NCBI GenBank assembly: GCA_003833135.1
Contig: QZLH01000173.1
Coordinates: forward strand, 59,190-123,189
Direction of reading: 5' to 3'
DNA length: 64,000 nucleotides
Origin: Oehlia diaphana
Taxonomy: Eukaryota > Glomeromycota > Glomeromycetes > Glomerales > Glomeraceae
Shown: in pieces, positions 1 through 13,295 of the stretch
Layout of the letters: each line of letters opens with the position of its first letter
Numbering within the stretch: position 1 is the stretch's first letter
Notes under the pieces: model-generated
Database searches by the model: none
What the model was told of the DNA's origin: nothing
The model's input: only the letters and a program-made list of their open reading frames with translations
Position numbers and translations under genes: made by a program

Positions 1-251
1 TTGTTAGTTTTAGGGAATCAAAATTTGTCATCCAATTACTATATATATTATTTCTCTCCAATATATACAAATCTTAAACAATACTCCATAACAAATTTAT
101 TACTTGCCTATACTCTTCCTCTTCTTTATATTTTCTCCCCAACTTTGGTAAGTTTCTAAATATAATGACGCGCATTAAACATATGATTATGAGAGAATTT
201 GACGATAATAAAATAGGGATAACGCATGTACTGCGGTTTTGACTAATTGCG
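1..251 (+). other. Upstream region of RBR gene
   Basis: No complete gene. A pyrimidine-rich stretch at about 105-145 is typical of a fungal 5'UTR or promoter. A good donor (gtaagt, 148) and an acceptor (ttcag, ending 275) suggest a possible 5'UTR intron. An ATG at 165 opens 21 codons that could join in frame to 276 through a 48-nt intron at 228-275, giving an alternative start for the next gene. Confidence 0.4.
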
Positions 252-989
252 ATGTTTTTATCCTTTCTATTTCAGATTGTACCCGCAATATTTGTTCGTT
301 CTTTACAATTTTTTGCTTCCAAAACAGCTGCTATAAGTAACAGTTTAACTTCAAATAAATCTCGTTCTTCAACGCTCTTCAACCTGTCGTCCGCAAGCAG
401 TTCCGGTTCTTCTTCCCCTCCCTCTTCTCAGAGGGGAGATAACGGGGATTCCATTCAAGATATAGAGTATTGGTTACAAAGATGCTCAATATGTTTTGAT
501 GCCCAATTGGATTTTTGTTTGGAAGTTTGTCGAGACCAATTCTGCAGAGATTGTTTTCAAAGGTAAATTATTAAAATTAAAGAAAACATAAATATTAATA
601 AAAAAATTCATTAATCCCTCACATATTTGAATAATTTAGATATGTTAAAGAAGTTGTTCATAATTCTTGGGGCCTCAGCATAACAAAAATAAAATGTCCT
701 GTATGTCATGAAGTTGTACCCCAATCTGAATGGAGCAAGGTAAAATAAAATAAAATAAAATAAAATAAATAAAACAAAATTTTTTTTTAACACACTATTT
801 TTATAGTATGTGGATCAAAATACAATTGACTTATATAATATGTACAATAAACCATACCGTTCTTTCTCTCGTTGTTGTTCTGGATGCGGTGAAGAAGTCT
901 TTGCTGCTCAAGTATTTCAAGTTTGTTCTGAGGAAAAAGAAAAGTAGGTTTACTAAAATAATTAGTGGCATAATTATTTTAAGTTTATA

Positions 990-1024
<35 letters not shown>

Positions 1025-2316
1025 TTTTTTTTTTTTTTTTTTTTTAGATATTTTAAAGATATTTCCAATCTTCTTCGCAAATTTTTGGAGACCTATGGAA
1101 ATGTTAAGGGATCTAATACGGACAATCAATCTGATACCGATAATTTTATTACTAAATTTGAAGCTGATTATTTAGTTTACATTTCTGAAGAGAATACCAC
1201 CATTGAAATCATGGAAATGTATGAACATATTACTGAGAAAATGGGAAAAATTCTTGGCTTGAGGTATAATTTTTCAGAATATTAGATAGATTATTGAATA
1301 AGCATCTGATAATTAACAATTTATTAAATAAATTAGGTTTGACTTAAACAAAAAACGTCCTTTAAAAAATTCTTCACATCATAAATTAAAAACGCATGCT
1401 GATATGGTAAAGGCTGCAGCAGAAATTTCCTCAAAATTTGTTGCATTGGAAGTTCGGCCAGAAGCATGGAGAGAATTGCAATTTATGCACATTTCTAATT
1501 TTCCACAATCCAATTGGTAATCATAAGTTTTTTTATATATCTTATTTCAAGAATTTATTTTTAATTTTACATTTCGGTGTAAAATTTCTTTAGTTCTAAA
1601 TGTAAAAAGGACATTTGTCTTCAATGTGGGGACCCTACTCATCATACAGGAATGACATGTATTCAGTACATGCGTCATAAGGTGGCAAATCCTCATTTAT
1701 TTGTCACAAATCAATCTTTACTATGTAATGATAAAAATGACATTACGGATGCTCTTGAAAATACTAAATGGAAACTTGCAAATTCAAAATCTTGTCCGAA
1801 TTGTTCAATATTGATCAATCGTGATGATGGATGTAATAAAGTTGATTGCTTGCATTGTGGATATAGATTTTGTTGGATTTGTAGGAGTGGCTGGTCAGAG
1901 AAATGTGGATTTTATCGATGTAGGATGGGTAAGCGAAAGAAAGGCAAAGATAAACAATCTGCACGTAAGCAGCAAAATTCTTCACAACTTCATATTGAAC
2001 ATGTTAATAATAATGTTAGCGAAATATCACAATTTGGAGGATCTCGAGATGATGTAGAAATGTCAGATTCTTTTCAAACTGAAGAAGAAACAGAATATGA
2101 TTATGATGAAAATGATGTTGATGATGATGCTGTTGTGTTGAATGCATTGACTCAAAGTTTAGATGACCAAGTAAGTAATTAAAAAAAACATTGAAAAGAA
2201 TTGTGGTTTTGAATAATAATTATTATATAAATATTAATTTTTTATAGCCCGAAATCGGAGTTCCTAATGTTTTCTTGATTCAATCTAAAATAACCCCAAC
2301 TGATTCAAATTTTTAG
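252..2316 (+). CDS. RBR (RING-IBR-RING) E3 ubiquitin ligase, Ariadne-like
   Basis: Likely exons are 252-562, 640-739, 807-943, 1048-1263, 1337-1516, 1594-2170 and 2248-2316. The phases agree throughout and give about 529 residues. RING1 begins at about residue 78 (CSICFD...CRDCF) and continues over the first intron to CPVCHE. The IBR ends with a CKKDICLQCGDPTHHTGMTC pattern. RING2 begins at about 382 (CPNC), with RDDGCNKVDCLHCGYRFCWIC; the Cys of DGC (about residue 395) is in the position of the catalytic cysteine that receives ubiquitin in HHARI/parkin-type ligases. A serine-rich N-terminus precedes RING1, and an acidic D/E-rich tail follows a basic KRKKGK stretch after RING2. RBR enzymes transfer ubiquitin through a thioester intermediate; the substrate here is unknown. 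The start is uncertain: 252 continues the open frame, while 165 with a 48-nt intron is the alternative. Confidence 0.88.
991..1045. repeat. A-run/T-run palindrome in RBR intron 3
   Basis: About 28 A are followed directly by about 25 T, a perfect self-complementary homopolymer pair inside an intron. The T-run also serves as the polypyrimidine tract of the acceptor at 1046-1047. Length may be unreliable because of sequencing error in homopolymers. Confidence 0.9.
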
Positions 2317-3016
2317 AAAAAAATTACATAATTACATTTTTTAAAATACACCTCTCTTTTTTTATTGATTTTGAACAAAGCGGGAAAGCGGGAAATTGGG
2401 TGATAGTGAAGCATAGCGTTTGGGAATACTTCTTTTTTTGGTTATGATTTTTTTTTTCTTTTGTGATGTATCTTTTTTTTCAAATTAGAAATAAATATAT
2501 AACGGGAAAACTTGGTTGGTATATATGTGATATTTTTTTTGATGTATATGATGTATAGTAATCTTTATAAATTTGTATATTTACTATTTCTATGCTTTTT
2601 TTTATTGTTAAGGAAATTATTTATATTTCATCTCCTTTTCTTGTTTTTCAAAATAGATAAAATAGATGATACAAATTTCCAAATGAATGTTATAAATTAA
2701 ATGAGAAGTTGATTTATATATAGAGTTTGTATTATTTAAATTGTTTATTAGAGATAAATACAAATAACATTATTAGATAATAAATGTAGAAATATATTTA
2801 TATTCTATATCTTATGATTCAAAATCTCATTATTCTATAAATTATTAGTCCTATTAGTCCAGAATAAAATTATTAGCTATTAAATAATAAAATATAATAA
2901 TGATAATTAATGTATAATAATTAATAAGTTTAAATCTAATTATTATTGTATATATTTATAAATCAGATTAATGTTTAAAAAGTATTGAATTAATAATATT
3001 AAATTATTTCATTTTT
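2317..3016. other. Convergent 3' intergenic region
   Basis: Lies between the stop codons of the RBR gene (+) and the CFAP410-like gene (-). It is T-rich, then AT-rich, with nothing that looks coding beyond short chance frames. It should hold both polyadenylation regions. Confidence 0.6.
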
Positions 3017-4726
3017 TCATTTTTTTCCCGGTTTTCCTTGTCGATTTAACATAACCAATTGTAGTTTTCTTTGCACCACATGCAAATCTTTTTCTTCAAG
3101 TTCATCCATCAAAGCGAGAACGGCGGTAAGTACATTTGAATGCTATAAATATATAAATAATAAATAATAAATAATAATTTTTTTTTTTAAAAAAAAAAAA
3201 AATTAAAAATTTTGTAACCAACCTGCTGTGGATCACCTTTAATATTAACATCCTCACTAATATTACTCAATTTTGGGGGAGGAGTTCGAGATGGTGCTCT
3301 ACTTAAAGGAGCTGACGTTGCCTTTCCCGGTGACTTAGGTTGGAGATTACCAATTCCATTTGTCTTAGAACTTCCATTATTAGATTTTGATTTTACTAAC
3401 TTAATACCACCTTCTTGTGAAGGTGGTGGTGTTCGTGATGGTGTTCGTGATGGTGTTCGTGATGGCGGTCGTGATGGTGGTCGATTTGAATTTATAGCAG
3501 GTGATCGTGCACGAGGACTATTTTGACCATTTCCTTGAAAAGATAAAATCCCATTTGGATTTACTCTAATAGGTTTGGGCGATTTATAAAACGAATCATG
3601 ATCATAATTTGTTTTAGGTGTCCAGGATGAACTTTTGAATAAATTTGTGCCTATATTATCTGAAGATGTCGATGTGAAATCATTATCACTATCAATATTT
3701 CCGTTTTTTTTTGAAAACTCGTTTTCATTCAATCCTTCATTAGATGAATTTTTACTTGAAGTCAACCGGTTACGAATTTTAGGAGGCATCGTAGATGGTA
3801 ACTATAATAATTAAAATAATTTGAAATAAATAATCTGCGATACAATAATAACAAAAGACCAAGACCTAATAAAAATTCAAACTTACGCTACTCATTGAAG
3901 CAAGGACTTCTTCATCAGTAACATCTAATTTATGATAAAATTGCGTTTAGTTAAAAAAAATTTTTTTTTTTAATATATTAAATTCTTAAAAGTTTATCTA
4001 TCTACCATGATGATCCAATTTTTTTAACCAAGGTAAATATCTTAGTACTATGCTTCGATATTTCGTTTCATCATCGGCACATGGATTATCACATAACCAA
4101 AGTACTTCTAAATTTCTTAAAGTAGTAAGATGTTTCACTTGTTCAACATCATTAATAAAATTCTTTCGCAGATAAAGTTCTGTCGTTAAAATAATTATAT
4201 ATATTATTATTAAAAATATTTATACAAATAAATTTAAATTATATGTTGGTATATTATATATACCTTTTAATCCTTTGCCTTATTAAAATTAAAAGTAATC
4301 CCAACGAAATATGAATAAGGCCAAAAGTTGAAAATTTTTGATAACAATTAACCAGCATACTATTAGAAATTATAAAGCTGACTCACATTCGGAAAGTTGT
4401 TCCAGAGAAGTGAGATTATTTACACTACAATAAACACAAATGAAAAAAAGTTAATTTGAATAAGTTAAAATATAATTTTTTTTATTATTATTACTTTTAC
4501 CTCAAACTTAGTATCTCTAAGCTACTACAATTTTTCAATGTTCCAATGTCGTCTAGTTCGCAACCCTAAGAAATAAAAACAGAGTTGAACATCATAAAGA
4601 TGTCAAACCAAGAAAAAAGCAAAAAATAAACCATGTTTTGAATACCCATAGATTCAAGTTTCGAACTTCAACAACAGATTTTGCACTCGATTTGGTTAAA
4701 ATGAGTTCGTCTGTCAGAATTGCCAT
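3017..4726 (-). CDS. CFAP410/C21orf2-like leucine-rich-repeat protein
   Basis: Exons on the minus strand: 4726-4646, 4565-4501, 4424-4387, 4278-4264, 4179-4006, 3924-3887, 3801-3223 and 3142-3017. All phases close, giving about 371 residues. Residues 1-137 form the LRR and cap seen in human CFAP410: NLNLWGCELDDI, LEILSLSVNNLTSLEQLSEC, ELYLRKNFI, LEVLWLCDNPC, then an LRRcap with LRYLPWLKKLDHHDVTDEE. Residues 138-330 are low-complexity, with an RPPSRTPSRTPS-type repeat. Residues 331-371 (SNVLTAVLALMDELEEKDL...) match the C-terminal helical oligomerisation domain of the family. Known members work at the base of cilia and bind NEK1; a role in a fungus without flagella is not known. Exon 4 is only 15 nt. 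Family identity is strong because both ends match. Confidence 0.9.
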
Positions 4727-7700
4727 AGTTTCTTATGATAAAAATAAAAATTAGTTGTAAGATAACGTTACGTAATTTTAATAATTAATAATGATCAAAA
4801 ACCTATTTCTTCCGTGGTTATGAATTTATGAATTAAATTATAAAAAACGCATTATAAGTTAAAATTTAAAAAAGATATAAATGATGATATACACCTAAAT
4901 AATTTAAAATTCGGCTGTGTGATACTGTCTGTGGTTCAGACGCGATTTTTTTTGTCTTTGTCTTCGGGATTTAATTTTTTTATACAGGTGGCGATCAATC
5001 AGCTAATATTAATGTGGATAGTCATCACATGTTAATATAATATAAACAGCATATGATCCTGCTTTATAATCACAATAAAGAGCTGAATTTTTCAAAAATA
5101 TGAAACCACTTACTGCATAATTTTATAATATAGAATTTACCATCATTTGAATCGTTTTAATGAGACAAATCTAATGAGTCAAAATTCAATCTTTGGATCA
5201 AAAGATATTATAAATGGCTTATCACGATCTTTTCTATAGAAGATTCAATGATGCAACCTAACATGGCTTTTTCCCGTATAATCATTACATTACCTAAAAA
5301 CATCAAATACAATAACTGATTTAATATTAATTTATATCAATTTTCTTTAAATTGTTTTGCTGTAAAAAATGAGTATGTGGTATTACGCATCGGTACATAT
5401 ATTTAACATTCATTCAAAAATCGTAATTGTCATGAGCGAGTTATTCATTTACCGAAAATTATAGGAACTATATGCATACAATGGAGTTTCTTGAAATTGC
5501 TGCGCCACGAAAGCATTTAGAGAGTAAAAAAAAAACAGAACGTTTTTGCTATATTGACGTGAACAAACTCAAACTATGGAGAGACCACTAACTATTAATA
5601 CTTTATGATAAATCAAAATTTAGACAAGGAGCTTGACGTTCACCAGGTGAGATCATATCAAGCTGTTTCTGAAAACTACCACAACGAAATTTTTATTATG
5701 AATAAAGAGAATAAAGATCAGTATCTAGATTCTCGAATTTTATTTGTAAAAATGGCAGAAACTTCGTAAATTATTTGGTGAAGAAATAAAGGTCTTTCAA
5801 CATTATACAAAACTAAAGATGTAGTTTCGGATGCAATTGTCATTACTCATTACAAAAGTGTATTTTATCGTAATTAAAATGAAACTGAAAATCCAACTAC
5901 TCAAGCGGCTGGTCTTAAGCCAAATTTATGCTCCGAAAAAAAATTTCAAGTGGTGCAACTGACCGTACCTCCTCATGTTGAAAAATACTTATGAACCCGC
6001 TGATAGACTTCTTACCTCTCATTTCTACTAATGAAGTATATCTGGTAACATTTAGGAAATGAGAATTCAAAAAAAAACATCAAAAGATGCCTTGGAGGAA
6101 GTATGTCTACATTAGTCTTTCCATAAGTTTGAGATTGGTCAATTCATGAGAACTGCTGGGCTATTTCAATAAATTACCGTCAGTAATGAACTACAAATCT
6201 TTACAGAACCTCTTCACTCAGATCATTCACGTGCTACTTTGAAAAGCAATCAATATAACGAATAAGCAACACAAATTATGCGGCCAAAATGGAATGGCGC
6301 AAAAATTGATGACAATAAGATTCATCATGGTGGTGATGGATTATATCGAGTCCATTGATGATTATGTAAAATATCAATGTTGTCTTTGCTAGTTTCAAAC
6401 GAGAAAGTCAATATTTATGGGCGGGTAAAAGAAGGAAAAGATCGATATTTATCCTTCATGAGTAGCCACTAGGAAGTCGAAGAAACATTACATCATCTGT
6501 TGAAAAATGGGTATAATTAAGTTAGCTTATTTGCCAAATTGTGTATTTATCGCAAGTATAATTATTTCATTCGGAACTAATACATCTATAGTTGGTTACC
6601 TGATCTAAAATTTTAGTAATTTGCGCGTGACAATAATATTACATACACAGTCAGGGATGACCACGTGAATATACAGAAACCCAACTTGTGCATATATTTA
6701 TTATTCTTTGCTTCGCTTTGCCATGACTATTACATAAAATACAATAAATCGCATATAATCATGTAAACAGAACCTAGTATATGCCAATTTTTATTATAAA
6801 TAAAAAAATATTTTTTAATTTTTGTGAATGGTAGAATAAAGCTATTGAAGAAACGTGATTTAGAAATACTAAAAGCTTTACTTAAAAACATGAGTTTTTT
6901 CACTTATTTTAATAATATGGTAAAAACATTAATAGGGAAAGGATTATAAAAGTGAAAAAGTAAAATATTTTTATTTAGAATATTGAATATTTCTATACTT
7001 TATTTTTAATGCTAAAAATATTAAATAATAAATTTATTTTATTAATGTGAGTAATGCAGACTAACCTGTTACAATTTTTGAATTAATATTTTGGTAATGT
7101 AAAAAAAAAAACAATACATGACACTAATAAGCAATGCAATTGATTTGAATTAAATTATTTAGATTAAAATGTAAGGATTAATAATGCTGCTTTATTAAAC
7201 ATTCAAAAGCATTCACAGTTGGAAATTACAAAAATTAAATTTTTTTTAATTTTTTATATAATTAATAAATCATATATTCAAAGTAATAATTTGAAAAAAT
7301 AATGTATAATTCACAAAACATCACACATATATTATTTAAATATACAGTACAAGCCTACAATAAATTACCGGATTTCTTTAAAAATGCTTGGTAATTTTCA
7401 TATTGCATAAAAATACAATAAGTTTTTGATGAAATCACTCAAATTTTTTTTTATTTGAAAGCTAATCCTTCATAGAATTTATATTCTAAATAAAAAAAAA
7501 AATGTTTTAAATTATAAAATATGAAAAACTATTGAGGTTATTTCATATATTTATTTGCACATAGGTAACTTTTAAAAATTTTAGACCATTTTTATTTGCT
7601 TTTAACAACTACAATTGATTATCTTTCAAATAAAAAAAAATTATATATAACTAAATTTATTATAGTATTTTAGTTATTAAAACAATACTAAAAAAATCTA

Positions 7701-8891
7701 TTGATTTAATATTCAAATACTAATAAATCTAGATAATGTTGAAAATAAAAAAGAAAGAATCTAAAATAATTGAAAAAAAGCCAAACTTTTTAGCAATTAT
7801 ATGAGAAAAAAAGCCGATTATTTACTTTGCAAAAGCAATTTTTTATTAATAGAAAGCCAAAAATAGAAAATTATTAATAGTAAATCGGAAAATTGGACTA
7901 ATCGGGTATTATTAAAAAACTCCATTTCAGGAAAAAAAGTACAATAAATATAAATTATGTAATATTTCAAAATACCCAAAATTCATATTTGATATACACA
8001 TATTTAGGTGAAATAGCTGACATCATTATTTGCACATGATATGAGGAGGGAAATTCTTGAATATAATGAAAAAATTAAATTGGCTAGCATTCACCATCGG
8101 AAATATATTAATATTTAATATTTAAAAGATACATAAGAATATCCATTTTAGTTTGATAAAAATTTTTTATTGTTTAATTTTACAGCCAAAAAAAATATAA
8201 TTAGATGTAGTGCTCAGCAATGTGAAAAATTATTTGTGAACATCTGATTCGATATGTATGCAATTTCACTGATTTCGTATTGGAACAAATTATTTTTAGA
8301 TTTTACTGCCTTGCATGCTTACATTCCCTACATGCGTTTTCAATTACATCACTAAAAAAAATATGATTTTTTTTGAATTTTTGATCGGCTGTACCATAAA
8401 TGGCCAATCATCAAATTAACCGAGTAAAGATTTTTTATTCATTTTCGCTTAATAAGAATGAAATTAATTTCTCAATTTTTGATAATTTTTTCATGTATAA
8501 ATGATGTTTAAATGAATAAATGTTATTTTATGGTGTAAATTCATATATCAAAAATCGCTCAAAATCTGATTTATCAATTTTTATGTACCGCACGGCGCGA
8601 TGAGTAGGTTTTTTATTAATATTTTTATACATAACAATTACAACGTCTTGTGAAATACCTCTCAAATTTGTCACACTCCAAATTGGTCCCCATGGCTTAG
8701 ATTTTGTGACTTAGTTTATTTTCATACTGTGAAACACAATTCTGTACTTTTTCGTATATACAAAGTTGTATCTCACGATGAAGCTCTGAGCAAAAAAAAA
8801 ACCCAGAATATCTTACAATTTTTATAATTATTTTTTTCTTTAGTTTTATTACTCTTCATTTTATTATTTTTTTTTCTTTTTGAGAAAACAC
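4727..8891. other. Long non-coding stretch with possible decayed coding debris
   Basis: No intact gene is seen. Between about 5600 and 6560 the base composition is less AT-rich, and short open pieces on the plus strand read like protein: one of roughly 50 codons starts near 5625 and ends in TAA near 5769, and a further piece lies near 5900-5990. They are broken by many stops, and I recognise no family. The rest (6600-8870) is AT-rich with homopolymers, and its last part should hold the promoter of the KIN1-like gene. Confidence 0.4.
5600..6560 (+). pseudogene. Possible degraded coding remnant, family unknown
   Basis: Relatively GC-richer sequence with several stop-interrupted open pieces in changing frames (around 5625-5770, 5900-5990, 6240-6400). 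No conserved motif could be named. It could equally be an old transposon or chance. The call rests only on composition and fragment length. Confidence 0.2.
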
Positions 8892-11800
8892 ATGCCAACA
8901 ACACAACCAACAACAGCAACACCTGGAGTTGCTTCTACGCAAATAGACTATAAATATTATTATAAAGATCCACTAGAAAAAGAATTACCTCCAACACCAA
9001 TTGAAAATGAATATACTAAAAATGGAGCATCGGACGAGTCTGCTGGTAGCTTTGACGGTAGTAATTCTCATTATTCGTCAGAGGACGAGAACGACCATTT
9101 TCATCCCGCTAGTGAAAATCTCGATAATGATACCTTAATGCATGGATACGATAATAATTTGCTTCAAGTGGAAAATAACGGTCCAACAATATTACGTGAT
9201 TCGCCTGTACCTTCAGAACTACCAGTGTATTCCCCACCAGACGAAGATATTCAACATAAAGAATCCGTAAGAAAAAAACCTGAAAAAACCGCATCTCGAG
9301 AAGTTCCTCGACAGCGTCAGCAAGCTTCAAATTATTCCCCTCCTGTCATTACTACTTCAGATCCGAACGGCGAAACAATTTCCAATAACACAACTACATC
9401 AGATACTAGTAGTCATATAAAAGTTAAACCAAAAAAGGTTTTGGGTAATTATACTTTGACAAAAACTTTAGGTGCTGGTAGTATGGGAAAAGTAAAGTTA
9501 GCTGTTCATTCACTTACTGGAGAAAAGGTAAATTTAATTATAAAAGTTGAATTGACTAAAAAAAAAAAAAATTAAACAATAATTAATATTACATGATAAG
9601 CGAAATGATTTATAGAAGAATTTTTTTTATCAACATTTTAATTTTTTAATTTAATTAATTATAGTTGGCTGTAAAAATAATTCCACGTTCACATCCATCT
9701 GATAAAGACTCTTCTTCAAAAGATGATAACAAAGAAACTCGCACTATTCGCGAGGCATCAATAATGCTTTTGTTACATCATCCTTATATAGTACAGCTTA
9801 GGGAGGTTATGGTACTACCACACCATTATTATATGTTTTTTGAATACGTAAATGGTGGACAAATGTTAGATTACATTATCAGTCATGGAAAATTAAAAGA
9901 GAAGCATGCAAGAAAATTTGCTAGACAAATAGCTAGCGCTTTGGGTGAGTCTTTGAAACCATAGTCTATAACGACTATATTAATTTCAAAAAATTTGATA
10001 CATATTAATTTTGTGTATGGTTTTAAATTTTGAAAAATAATTATGCAAGTTTTTATTTCAACATTTTTCATAATATCGATACATTCGTTTTTTTTGATTC
10101 ATTATAAATTTATACAGATTACTGTCACAGAAATTCCATTGTGCATCGAGGTTTGTATCTAAATTATTTACAATTTATATCGTTGTCTCAAATATTCATT
10201 TTTTTCTTTTTTTTGATTATAGATTTGAAAATAGAGAATATCCTAATATCTAAATCCGGCTCCATTAAGATAATTGATTTTGGTTTATCGAATTTATATT
10301 CACCACGATCTCATCTTTCCACGTTCTGCGGTTCACTATATTTCGCAGCCCCTGAATTATTAAATGCGAAATTATATACTGGGCCGGAGGTGGACGTATG
10401 GAGTTTTGGAATTGTTCTTTATGTACTTGTATGTGGAAAAGTCCCTTTCGATGATCAAAGTATGCCTGCTTTACATGCTAAAATTAAGAGAGGTGTTGTC
10501 GAATACCCTGGATGGTTGAGTAGCGGTAAGGGGCTTTTACATGCGTTAAATTATTATTATTTTTCTTTTTATTAAGTGTGCCTATATTGATGAATTGCAT
10601 TTTTATCAAGATTGTAAACACCTCCTTTCACGTATGCTTGTTACCAATCCAATGCATCGAGCTACTCTTGCTGAGGTAATGAGTCATCCTTGGATGAATA
10701 AAAACTATGATGGTCCACCGGAAAATTACCTACCACCACGTTCTCCACTATCCCTTCCATTAGATCCTGAAGTGATACATGGCATGACTGGTTTTGAGTT
10801 TGGTATTGAGCAAGAAATTAAATTGCGTCTTGAAAATATAATTAAGAGTGACTCTTATCAAAATTCAATAAAAGCTCAATATTACCATCATCAACTTGGT
10901 GGTTCATTAGATCATAGGAAAAAAAGTGGAAGTTTTGAATATTATCGTAAAAAATTATCAGGCTCGAGTGGTTCAATCCATGAAGATAAAGCTATAACGG
11001 CTGATCCTTCTCAAGCAGTTCATCCATTAATATCAATTTATTATCTTGTCAAAGAGAAAATGGAAAGAGATCGTTTAATACAACAAGGTGGAATCCCCAA
11101 ATTTGGTTCTTCATCATCGCTTGTTGAAACGAATAGTATGCATATTCCTCATGTTCCAGTACCTGATCCTTCACATCCAAGCGATACTGGTTTTGATGTT
11201 AACATGCGCGGATCAGTACCACCTGGAACAAATGCAACTTCACCACCAGTTGTTAGACGTGCAACAGTTCCTTCTGGAACTAGACCTCGTGCAAGAACAA
11301 GTGGTGAAGGTGATCTACTAAATATGGTTACAGTTCCACCAGTAGTGGACGAGGGAGAAATTCCTGAAGAAACTACGGATGAAATTAGTGGTGAATTGAA
11401 TTATGGTAGGAAGAGCAGCGAACAAACAACAAATAGTAATACCAGTTCAAGCGGTGGGCTAATAAGACGCTTGAGTTTAGCAATAGTGGGGCTACCACGA
11501 GATTCAATGTCACCTCCTATCTCACCAAATTCAATCGGTTCTACTTCTCCAAAAGGTCAGTCTGAGCATTTACATCGACGTCATGGCTCAACTCCAAGTG
11601 GTCCTAAGAGAGATAGTACTGGTAGTCATCTATCTAGCAAGATTTCCAATATGTTAGCTAGGGCAACTACTGTTTCTGAAGCAGATTATAAACGTCATCG
11701 TCAAAGAAGTTCAGTTGGTAGCAATAGATTGGTTCATAATAACGCTGGAAACCCTCCAAAGTCTCCTGGTACTAAAGTTCCTGTAGGTGCTTTGCCACAA

Positions 11801-12607
11801 TTAAATGACCCATCTTCACAACAAGATAGATCTAATTTTCCTCCAAGTTCTAATGCTACAAATCGAGTAACTCATCAACGTAGTTCTTCGATTAATCAAG
11901 TTCCCAACCAAAATTCACAAAGCCCAAATGACTTTAATTTCCCACCTTCCTCTTCACCACATTCACCTTTACCTGGCGGCACAGCAGACTCTTGGATTAG
12001 ACCAGTATATCTTAAAGGATTGTTTAGTGTAGCAACAACTTCAACAAAACCTCCATCAAGTATACGTCAAGATATAATAAGGGTACTTGATCGCATCGGG
12101 GTTAAATGGCGAGAAGGCAGAGGAGGATTTGAATGTGTACATATACCAAGTATTGATTTAAAATCCATAGTTACTAATCAAGGAGGAAAAAATGATCAAT
12201 ATTCAGGAGTTACAAATCATCATCATACTTATTTTAATCGACATGAACGTAGAGGAAGTCATTCCTCGGGAAATTCAGCGGCGTCGTCGTCATCTTCAAC
12301 TTCATATAAGGATAGTTATGCACAAGGTCAGGACCTTCATTTCTCTGCAGATGGTGAAGTTCGACTTTCATTATCACCTCCAAATGGGGGGTTTGGAAAT
12401 AGCCAGTCTGATAGTCATAGCAGCGGTAGTATTCCCTCTTCAACTGCAACTGCCAACGTTACAGATTTAGTTGTAAGATTTGAGATATTTATTGTTAAAG
12501 TCCCATTATTACTTGGAGTACATGGATTACAATTTCGCAGAGTTGCTGGTGATCCATGGCAATACAAAAACATGTGCTCAAAGATCTTGGGAGAACTAAA
12601 ATTGTAG
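8892..12607 (+). CDS. KIN1: KIN1/KIN2/MARK-type serine/threonine kinase
   Basis: Exons 8892-9527, 9665-9944, 10118-10150, 10223-10525 and 10611-12607 give about 1082 residues with consistent phases. The kinase domain spans about residues 186-446. It has the glycine loop [12 protein letters not shown] lysine in LAVKII (about 216), HRDLKIEN (D about 317), DFGLSNL, then [15 protein letters not shown] and HPWM. A long Ser/Pro/Asn-rich region follows. The end ([20 protein letters not shown]...[14 protein letters not shown]) has the size and pattern of a KA1 membrane-binding domain. Length and order fit yeast Kin1/Kin2, which act in polarity, exocytosis and wall integrity at the cell cortex. Exon 3 has only 33 nt. 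The first ATG downstream of the T-rich leader is used as start; an upstream TTG codon is in frame but is not a plausible start. Confidence 0.9.
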
Positions 12608-13214
12608 CATAACAAATTCAAAAAAAAAAGTTAATAACATTATTTAGATCAATAACTTCTTATATTTATATTTATTATTTATACCAATTTTTCAAAAAAA
12701 AAATTTTGGTCCAATTGTAAATGTGTATCAAAAAATTTTCTAGTTGTAGATAGGTGTTTTTTTTCATTTTACATATAATAATAGCCTTTTATGCATTTAT
12801 ATTTTATTACTACTATTGTTATTGACAATTTTATTATATTATTTATTATTATTTATCAGAATTGTTTAAATATTGTAGATGTATGAGTTAGTTCTGCGAT
12901 CATTTCGAAGTCAAATCAAATGTACAAAAAAATTTTTTATATTTCCATTTACTCTATTTTGACTTCGTCAAATTTTTTATTCTTTTTTTTTGGATGATTT
13001 TTTTGTATGTAAATTTTTTTTTTTTTGATATTAAATATATTGTAAAGTTAACCAAGAATAATCATCGGACTTATACTATAAAAAGTGTAATTCAGGCAAC
13101 TTTACCAAGATGAAATTAAAGTATCAAATTCGCGTTCCGCGTTAATGTAACGTATGCAATGTTGATAGGCAATCAAGTGACTCGGTGGCTCTTTATATAA
13201 ATAAAATTGTCGCG

Positions 13215-13245
<31 letters not shown>

Positions 13246-13295
13246 GTTATCCAAAGAACTCAAAGAACTCTGTAACTATTTACTGGAAAATCAAT
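12608..13295. other. Intergenic: KIN1 3' end and forkhead 5' region
   Basis: AT-rich with T-runs. A run of about 19 T followed by about 10 A lies at about 13215-13245, just upstream of the forkhead start. Nothing coding is seen. Confidence 0.55.

Noticed and set aside
8880..8891. TTG start four codons before the KIN1-like ATG
   Set aside because: Non-ATG start in a nuclear fungal gene, with a good ATG at 8892.
12192..12621. Several frames overlapping the KIN1 3' part on both strands
   Set aside because: Shadows of the long coding exon 10611-12607.
13185..13295. In-frame upstream extension of the forkhead protein
   Set aside because: It runs through a poly-T/poly-A tract encoding F and K runs; the ATG at 13296 is more plausible.
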